This document shows positions 33,454 through 38,027 of a DNA stretch of 38,027 bases, piece by piece (positions within the stretch are counted from its first letter, which is position 1; every line of letters begins with the position of its first letter). Under the pieces are notes generated by a model that saw only the letters and a list, made by a program, of their open reading frames with translations, ran no database searches and was not told the DNA's origin. Position numbers and translations under genes: made by a program. Location of the stretch: NCBI GenBank assembly GCA_900317715.1, contig ONHS01000017.1, forward strand, positions 1-38,027, read 5' to 3'. The DNA comes from an uncultured Bacteroidales bacterium (GTDB taxonomy: Bacteria > Bacteroidota > Bacteroidia > Bacteroidales > WCHB1-69).

Positions 33454-34520
33454 TGTTTTACGATTTTATAAGTGTGTATGTTTTGGTCATTGGCGACCTT
33501 GAGTAAATAGATGCCTGGAGCTAATGGGGACATATCCAATGCAATATGGTCTTCACGAGCATTTTGGATGGTTATCCGGAGTTTCCCCATCATATCATAA
33601 AGTTCGATAGAAACATTATCTGTTTGATTGTCAAACAATTGAATGTTGAGTTGACTTGTGGTGGGATTCGGATAGATCTTCCAATTGGATGGCTCTTGAA
33701 TGGGTATGTGGGTGATGAAAGATTGGTTTGTATCGCTTCCGAAAATCATCTCTGCCAATTCTGGGAAGTCGATGAACGGGTTGCGGTTGTGTTGAATCTG
33801 ATAGACGGTGTTGTTACGGTCGATTTCCTTCTTGCTGACGGGGTCCATGGCCGCCCATTGAAGCAATAAATCCTTAGACCACGGCTTAAGGTTGCCGCCT
33901 ATGAAATTGGATTGTGTTTCCACGCCGAGATTTTTGTCCATGTAGCAGACCGCCATGTAGAAATAGGTGCGTGCAAAATCGCCTTTGAAACTGTCAATCG
34001 GTTCGAACACTTGTCCAGAATAACCTGATACATTGGAAGTTCCTACCTTTGAGCCGTTGGTGCTGGTCCATGTGGCGTTTATCACTTTGCCGATGGGCAG
34101 ATTGCTTCGTTTTGAGTTGACAAAACCGTCGGTGGGGTAGAGGTGGAACAGATCGGTGTACATGGGCGCGACACTGCCGCCGAACCAACTTTTGGGAACG
34201 GAGTGCTCCCGGTTATAACAGTCGCCTTCCCCTGAATAATTGCCGCATTGGTCGTTGCCGAATGTGAAGTAATAAGCAGGGGTTGAACCAGGACGGTCGG
34301 AATAGATGTCCCACACTTTGCCATTGTCAGGATGTCTGTCGGTGCGATAAAACGCATCCCATAATCCATTGTAGGACTCCGAGGTGTGGTTTTTGATGAT
34401 GTTGTGCATGGCCACGCGCAGGGCATACCCGTTTTTGTTAAGGGCAGAGGCGTAGTAACCGGCAGGAGGCTGCGCGAAGGAGAGGGTTGCCGTAAATAGA
34501 AACAGAACCGAAAACATCAT
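33450..34520 (-). CDS. Secreted endonuclease I family nuclease with T9SS domain
   Basis: A 356-residue exported nuclease. Starting at 34520 gives a signal peptide (MMFSVLFLFTATLSFAQ). Residues about 25-265 match the endonuclease I (EndA/NucM) family: RTDRHPDNGKVWDIYS, the catalytic block GDCYNREHSVPKSWF near 115, DLFHLYPTDGFVNSKRSNLP near 140, then GDFARTYFYMAVCY and RNNTVYQIQHNRNPFIDFPE. Such enzymes cut DNA non-specifically outside the cell. The last 75 residues (WKIYPNPTTSQLNIQLFD, IELYDMMGKL, PGIYLLKVAN) are a type A T9SS sorting domain. An in-frame ATG at 34583 would add 21 residues coded by a REP-like palindrome, so the shorter start is preferred. Confidence 0.88.
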   Translation of the reverse strand: MMFSVLFLFTATLSFAQPPAGYYASALNKNGYALRVAMHNIIKNHTSESYNGLWDAFYRTDRHPDNGKVWDIYSDRPGSTPAYYFTFGNDQCGNYSGEGDCYNREHSVPKSWFGGSVAPMYTDLFHLYPTDGFVNSKRSNLPIGKVINATWTSTNGSKVGTSNVSGYSGQVFEPIDSFKGDFARTYFYMAVCYMDKNLGVETQSNFIGGNLKPWSKDLLLQWAAMDPVSKKEIDRNNTVYQIQHNRNPFIDFPELAEMIFGSDTNQSFITHIPIQEPSNWKIYPNPTTSQLNIQLFDNQTDNVSIELYDMMGKLRITIQNAREDHIALDMSPLAPGIYLLKVANDQNIHTYKIVKQ

Positions 34521-34522
34521 TC

Positions 34523-34550
34523 GTAGAGACGTGCCATGGCGCGTCTCTAC
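34523..34550. repeat. REP-like palindrome with GTAG/CTAC ends (right of the nuclease start)
   Basis: Twenty-eight bases that are fully self-complementary except one G-T pair (34532 with 34541). It starts with GTAG and ends with CTAC, with a CCATGG centre. REP elements moved by RAYT transposases carry a 5' GTAG foot, and this shape fits. It lies between the holA stop and the nuclease signal peptide. Confidence 0.7.
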
Positions 34551-34575
34551 AGGGGAAAACCGAATATTTCTCATC

Positions 34576-35604
34576 TTATACATGTGTAATCTTGTAAATC
34601 ATTTCTTTCAACAGTTCGCCGTCGTCGCTGTCCGCATCCACACCTTTCGATTTTACATCGTATTCCCTTAATATAGAGATAATTCTGGTGAGTTGAGGTA
34701 CGGTATGATTATTGGCGATGCCGATGTTGCGGGCGATAATGTTGGGGGACGTGTTGCCGAAAATGCCCCTCAGCGCTTCGTTGCTTTTGTCGGGGGCAAG
34801 GTGGTAACGGAGCATCTTATGGTAGTAGGAGTAGAGCATGGAAATGGTGCGGATGTTCGGGTTTTCCTTCAGATGCATGGTGAAATTGAGCATGATGTTA
34901 TAGACTTTCGACAGATTTCGACTGCCTAATGCGTCTTGAAGCTCAAAGATGTTGTATTCCTTGCTGATTCCGATGTAGTTCTCCACCACGGCGGGGGTGA
35001 TTTCGCTGCCAGCAGGCAACACGACCTGAAGTTTCTGAAATTCAGTGAAAATACGCGAAAGGTCGTTACCTATATGTTCGCTCAGGACGGCGGCAGTTTG
35101 TGGACTCAGTTTGTAGTTGAACGTCTGGCTTGCCAAATCTTGGATCCAAGCCGCTAAGTTCCAATCTTTTATCCCTTCCGATACGAACACAACGCCGTGT
35201 TTGCTGTAGGCTTTGGTTTGCGCCGCCTTCAATTTACCGTATTTGTGGCAGACAATCAGGATGGTTTGTGGACTGGGATTTTCCACGTAAGAATCTAGTA
35301 ACTCAATGCGTTTCAGCTCTTTAGCCTCTTTCACGATGACCACGCGGTATGGACTTCCAAAGGGAAATTGTTTGGCGTTGGCCAGCACCATATCCACTTC
35401 CGTATCCTTACCGTATAGCACCACTTGGTTGAAATCGCGCTCTTCTGGCTCTAAAATGCTCTCTTCGAACATTTTGGTGAGCTGATCAATGAAAAACGGT
35501 TCCTCGCCGTGCAACAAATACACGGGCGCAAACCTCTTCTCTTTGATCTGCGCGACGACATCGCTGTAACTTGTTGATTTTGTCGAACTAACGTTTTTTG
35601 CCAT
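34576..35604 (-). CDS. holA: DNA polymerase III delta subunit
   Basis: A 342-residue protein, about the length of E. coli HolA (343). The delta subunit opens the sliding clamp during clamp loading. The N-terminal domain shows KRFAPVYLLHGEEPFFIDQL near residue 20, the typical HolA opening with a degenerate nucleotide loop, and TEVDMVLANAKQFPFGSPYR then VVIVKEAKEL near 70-95. A middle segment (QTAAVLSEHIGNDLSRIFTE) near 170 and a helical C-terminal domain complete the fold. The ATG at 35602-35604 (MAKNVSSTKS) is preferred; a longer frame to 35664 would translate a palindrome and 10-bp repeats. It is followed by the nuclease and queD genes. Confidence 0.9.
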   Translation of the reverse strand: MAKNVSSTKSTSYSDVVAQIKEKRFAPVYLLHGEEPFFIDQLTKMFEESILEPEERDFNQVVLYGKDTEVDMVLANAKQFPFGSPYRVVIVKEAKELKRIELLDSYVENPSPQTILIVCHKYGKLKAAQTKAYSKHGVVFVSEGIKDWNLAAWIQDLASQTFNYKLSPQTAAVLSEHIGNDLSRIFTEFQKLQVVLPAGSEITPAVVENYIGISKEYNIFELQDALGSRNLSKVYNIMLNFTMHLKENPNIRTISMLYSYYHKMLRYHLAPDKSNEALRGIFGNTSPNIIARNIGIANNHTVPQLTRIISILREYDVKSKGVDADSDDGELLKEMIYKITHV

Positions 35605-35628
35605 AATTTCGTTTTGTTGCTGTCCAAT

Positions 35629-35651
35629 GGGCGTATGCGATACGCCCCTAC
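35629..35651. repeat. REP-like palindrome upstream of holA
   Basis: GGGCGTAT (35629-35636) pairs perfectly with ATACGCCC (35640-35647) around a 3-base loop, followed by CTAC. With the palindrome at 34523 it flanks holA. Confidence 0.6.
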
Positions 35652-35690
35652 CATTCATCGCCATTCATCGCCATTCATCGCTTTTCATCG
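35651..35690. repeat. Four tandem 10-bp units
   Basis: CCATTCATCG occurs three times in tandem and then once as CTTTTCATCG, just after the palindrome. The unit length differs from the heptad arrays. Confidence 0.8.
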
Positions 35691-35712
35691 CCTCCTTCCT
35701 CGCCCTTCCTTG

Positions 35713-35982
35713 TTAAAAATAATGTTCCGCCACTTGGAAAATTGCTTTTTCGTCGGGTTCGTACAAACCTTTGGCGTTGGTGAGGATGAAGTCGGCGATG
35801 CTGTGGCGGCGGTAGTCTTCGGGAATCTTGCTCGGACTGTCGAGAATGATGTCGAAGGTTTTGGGATGGATGCCCACTTCCAAATCCGTAGCATAGCTGG
35901 TGAAATGGTGCAGGAAATGGTCCACTTTATTGACTAATTCGTTGCCGAGCGCGGCGGCGGTTTCTATTTTTTGTTCGTTCAT
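35713..35982 (-). CDS. Small protein of unknown function
   Basis: An 89-residue cytoplasmic protein that I do not recognise. It is mildly acidic with no signal peptide or transmembrane helix. Predicted helices at both ends (QKIETAAALGNELVNKVDHF and EPDEKAIFQVAEHYF) surround a middle VGIHPKTFDIILDSPSKIPE that may be a strand pair. The ATG at 35980-35982 follows a TAnnTTTG promoter at 36003, which supports it being a real gene. It precedes holA by about 110 bases that hold a palindrome and 10-bp repeats. Confidence 0.65.
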   Translation of the reverse strand: MNEQKIETAAALGNELVNKVDHFLHHFTSYATDLEVGIHPKTFDIILDSPSKIPEDYRRHSIADFILTNAKGLYEPDEKAIFQVAEHYF

Positions 35983-36002
35983 AATCGTTATTTTTCAGGC
36001 CG

Positions 36003-36010
36003 CAAAGGTA
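36003..36010 (-). promoter_or_regulatory. Bacteroidetes-type promoter for the small protein
   Basis: The minus strand reads TACCTTTG followed by C (TAnnTTTG), 20 bases upstream of the 89-residue ORF, just after the hsp20 terminator. Confidence 0.55.
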
Positions 36011-36034
36011 CATAAAATACGAATATTGAAGGCA

Positions 36035-36067
36035 TAAAAAAACGCCGCACTCTTGCGAATGCGGCGT
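36035..36067 (-). terminator. Rho-independent terminator of hsp20
   Basis: On the minus strand a stem of 8 bp (36060-36067 with 36042-36049, ACGCCGCA type) and a 10-base loop are followed by seven to eight T residues (36035-36042). It starts 25 bases after the hsp20 stop. Confidence 0.9.
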
Positions 36068-36092
36068 AAAATCATTGGCTTTGGTTAAAAGA

Positions 36093-36518
36093 TTACCCGA
36101 TGGCGATGGTGCGGGCGAGTTTAGGTTCCTCTTTCTGCAATCTCGGCAGGGTGATGGTGAGGATTCCGTGCTCCACTTTGGCCTCGATATGGTCCTTGTC
36201 AACATCCTCGGGCAGTGTGTAAACCTGCTCGTAGTTCGTGTAGGAGAACTCGCGGCGCAGATAGTGGTGCTTTTTCTCCTCTTCCTTGTGTTCCATCTTG
36301 TTCTCGATGGCGACATTCAAGTTGCCTTCGTCGTTGATGCTCACTCGGCAGAATTCCTTCTTGATGCCGGGGGCGGCCACTTCCATCGTGTAGGCCTTTT
36401 CATCTTCTCTAACATTCACGGCTGGAGCTGTGGTGTTGGTACGCGGCATGATGTCGCTGTTCAAGAAATCTTCAAACATGGTCGGAAACCAACTGTTTTT
36501 AAACATTACTGGTAGCAT
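36093..36518 (-). CDS. hsp20: Small heat shock protein Hsp20
   Basis: A 141-residue alpha-crystallin-type chaperone that holds unfolded proteins. The N-terminal arm MLPVMFKNSWFPTMFEDFLN is typical of the form in this phylum. The alpha-crystallin domain covers about 33-130: PAVNVREDEKAYTMEVAAPG, LNVAIENKMEHKEE, REFSYTNYEQVYTLPEDVD and the A-x-x-x-x-G-x-L motif AKVEHGILTITLPR. The C-terminal I-x-I/V tail is reduced to TIAIG. The start at 36516-36518 is fixed by a strong Shine-Dalgarno AAAGGAG, unusual for this genome. A sigma-54 type promoter lies about 85 bases upstream, and the gene has its own terminator. Confidence 0.93.
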   Translation of the reverse strand: MLPVMFKNSWFPTMFEDFLNSDIMPRTNTTAPAVNVREDEKAYTMEVAAPGIKKEFCRVSINDEGNLNVAIENKMEHKEEEKKHHYLRREFSYTNYEQVYTLPEDVDKDHIEAKVEHGILTITLPRLQKEEPKLARTIAIG

Positions 36519-36524
36519 AATTAA

Positions 36525-36531
36525 CTCCTTT
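36525..36531 (-). promoter_or_regulatory. Shine-Dalgarno sequence of hsp20
   Basis: AAAGGAG on the minus strand, six bases before the hsp20 ATG. It is the only strong Shine-Dalgarno I found in the window and fixes the start as MLPVMF. Confidence 0.75.
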
Positions 36532-36602
36532 CTTTTATTGTTAGACTTTTATTTTTTTCGTTTCTGTCCACCTTTGCTCTCGCATCGGCGACGCTACCTA
36601 TA

Positions 36603-36619
36603 ATGCAAAGCGTGTGCCA
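36603..36619 (-). promoter_or_regulatory. Sigma-54 (RpoN) promoter of hsp20
   Basis: The minus strand reads CTGGCAC, then ACGCT, then TTGCAT: the GG and GC elements are exactly 10 bases apart, as required for sigma-54, and the -24 box TGGCAC and -12 box TTGCA are perfect. Transcription would begin near 36593 and leave a 75-base leader. The gap 36519-36706 contains no convincing gene. Confidence 0.75.
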
Positions 36620-36645
36620 GTCCGTTTTTCGTACCAAAAACCGGC

Positions 36646-36700
36646 AAATGTGTACAAAATGTCCGTTTTTAGTGACGAAATGGCGCGATTTGTGACAAAT
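36646..36700 (-). promoter_or_regulatory. Three repeated sites upstream of the sigma-54 promoter
   Basis: On the minus strand ATTTGTCACAAAT (36688-36700, an odd perfect palindrome), ATTTCGTCACTAAAA (36667-36681) and ATTTTGTACACATTT (36646-36660) share an ATTT-GT-AC core and are spaced about 19-21 bases apart, two helical turns. They lie roughly 60-105 bases before the predicted start, where enhancer-binding activators of sigma-54 usually bind. Confidence 0.45.
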
Positions 36701-36706
36701 TTTCAT

Positions 36707-38027
36707 TTATTCCTCCATCCACCGCTTGTAAATCGTCCATGCTTTTTCAAACCGAGGCAGGACATACTCACCTCGGGTCACTTTCTCTTTCGCTTTCCGT
36801 GGCTCCACAGGGTATTTCGTGTGTTTCAGTGTCCAGGCGTGCTCGAACTTGGAGAGCTCCTCTCCGAAGGCCTTTTCGTCGAATTCCTTGCCCTCTTTCA
36901 CGGCCTTTATGACCGCCTTGAAGAAGAGGTTCCAGCGTTTGGCGTAGTAGTCGCCGACGAGCCCGCCCCACATTCGGTTGGCGTAGTCGTTAAGCACGGG
37001 ACCGCCCCAGACGGTGAGCAGCGTGCGCGCCTGTCGTTCGTAGTAGTCTTTCTCTTCCGGTGTGGTGCCCCATGCACGAGCGTCCTCGATCCACGGTCCC
37101 AACATGAAAGCCGGATGCGTGTTGAGCAGGGCGTCCACATCCGCAAACAGCTGGTTGGCGATCTTTACCTGCCGTTTCATCTCTTTGATATCACGATTTT
37201 TATACGCCACGGTGAAGTCGTTGCGAATGTCCATGAAGTGGTTGCCCATCCACTGCGAGAAGAGGTTGACAATATCGTATTTATAAGAATCTTTATACTC
37301 ACCCTCCCAATTCGTGCCGACATATCCTTGACAAGGCTCAAAAATGAGTGTTGCCACAAATGACTCGCAAATCTTTTTAAGCGTGTCATTATTATAAGAA
37401 TAGTAGGGTTTGGTGTAATAGGTACCGTGCCCTTCTAACGAAGGTCGCGCCACTAACTGCGTGCCGAGCCCATAAAACGACCAGTCCTTATAGACACTGT
37501 CGATCAGCAGTTTCCATTTGTCGGTATGGTGATACGATCTAGTCCGCACCTTACACCAATCTTCAACCCACTGATGCACATCGGGTTGGCTCTCCCACGC
37601 GCGGTCAAAGAGGTACTCGTATATTTGCGGACTCACGTCGAAGGATTCCAATGTGGAGCCGATGCCGGTCATATTCGGGCCGGCCTCCTTGAGTGCGGCA
37701 TTCAGTTTCTTCTCCAGTTCGTTGATGTTGCCCACCAGCATGGTGTTGCCGCCAAAATTGCCGAGGTAGCACCAGATGAACGGCTGTCCGTAGAAACCGT
37801 CGGTGGCGCGCCATACTTCGGTCTTCTCGCAGAAGTAGTCGAGCAGCACGAGCCGGTCTTGAGGCACGGTGGTGAGGTAGGCGCGGAGTCGTTCGGGAGT
37901 CCACGACTTGCGCTTGTAGTAGAACACTCAGGTCATCTGCAGCCAGCGGGCAGCGGGGTCAGCCTGCTGCAAGGAGGTGTAGATGTTTTGGGAGACGTTG
38001 GCGAGATAGTCGGGTTCCCAGCTGGGC
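36707..38027 (-). pseudogene. Alpha-N-acetylglucosaminidase (GH89, NAGLU-like), interrupted by an in-frame TGA and cut by the window edge
   Basis: The frame runs from the right edge to 36707 and encodes the catalytic and C-terminal parts of a GH89 enzyme, which removes terminal alpha-GlcNAc from glycans such as mucin or heparan. Seen are SWEPDYLANVSQNIYTSLQQ, DRLVLLDYFCEKTEVW, GQPFIWCYLGNFGGN, TGIGSTLES and WGGLVGDYYAKRW, in the order of human NAGLU. At 37928-37930 a TGA interrupts the frame: WLQMT-stop-VFYYKRK, where NAGLU has a Trp (QGWLF). A TGG to TGA change would explain it. From the GTG at 37925-37927 a 406-residue frame remains open, but it would lack the N-terminal half. It may be a pseudogene or hold a sequencing error. 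Confidence 0.8.

Noticed and set aside
36521..36706. 61-codon minus-strand frame between the GH89 gene and hsp20
   Set aside because: It covers the sigma-54 promoter and its upstream sites and has an unusual composition; regulatory use explains the region better.
36614..37363. 249-codon plus-strand open frame
   Set aside because: Antisense to the GH89 gene and the hsp20 promoter; no recognisable domain.
37928..37930. TGA read as selenocysteine or Trp
   Set aside because: Homologues have Trp, not Cys, at this site; no hairpin of SECIS type was noticed after it; and TGA serves as a normal stop in several genes of the window.

Overview
The window looks like a chromosomal segment of an uncultured Bacteroidetes, most likely order Bacteroidales. 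The evidence is three secreted proteins with type IX secretion (T9SS) C-terminal sorting domains, a Rho factor with a long lysine-rich N-terminal extension, many AT-rich -7 boxes of the Bacteroidetes form TAnnTTTG, almost no Shine-Dalgarno sequences, and a FucP/GluP-type sugar symporter. No tRNA, rRNA, CRISPR array, prophage or insertion sequence was seen. Gene content is mostly housekeeping plus cell-envelope functions.

Layout. 1-4328 (minus): an amidohydrolase cut by the left edge, a GNAT acetyltransferase, a membrane protein and a large MscS-type channel. 4569-9855 (plus): a secreted SHOCT-like protein, an MFS sugar symporter, TrmO and an IgGFc-binding-like surface protein with a gliding-type C-terminus. 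9896-25912 (minus): a GT9 glycosyltransferase and a PlsC-like acyltransferase; the TrkA/TrkH potassium system; MutS2; a LytTR regulator; a GT2 and a chagasin-like lipoprotein; an SDR enzyme; a chain of lipoprotein, TilS, membrane protein and SufS; then FolP. 26113-27435 (minus): a probably highly expressed T9SS cargo protein. 27778-32861 (plus): Rho, a serine beta-lactamase-like hydrolase, a PHP phosphatase and a CBS protein. 33013-38027 (minus): HolA, endonuclease I and QueD in a tight chain, a small unknown protein, Hsp20, and a GH89 alpha-N-acetylglucosaminidase broken by an in-frame TGA and cut by the right edge.

The most striking signal is not a gene. Nine intergenic regions (about 1.3 kb in total) are filled by degenerate tandem repeats of 7 bp whose unit drifts gradually along each array. 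They start at, and often include, the stop codon of the upstream gene. On the sense strand they run from G/T-rich units (NNTTRGC type) to A/C-rich units (CTAAACC, TCAACCC type) just before the next start codon. In the longest array 38 units exactly fill the space from a stop codon to the base before the next ATG, with a single one-base slip. They recall the heptanucleotide STRR repeats of cyanobacteria, but their position and polarity suggest a distinct kind of intergenic element.

Other points worth following up are a textbook sigma-54 promoter (GG-N10-GC) with three evenly spaced upstream repeats and a strong Shine-Dalgarno sequence in front of hsp20; two REP-like palindromes flanking holA, one with GTAG/CTAC ends; and the Trp-to-TGA change in the GH89 gene.
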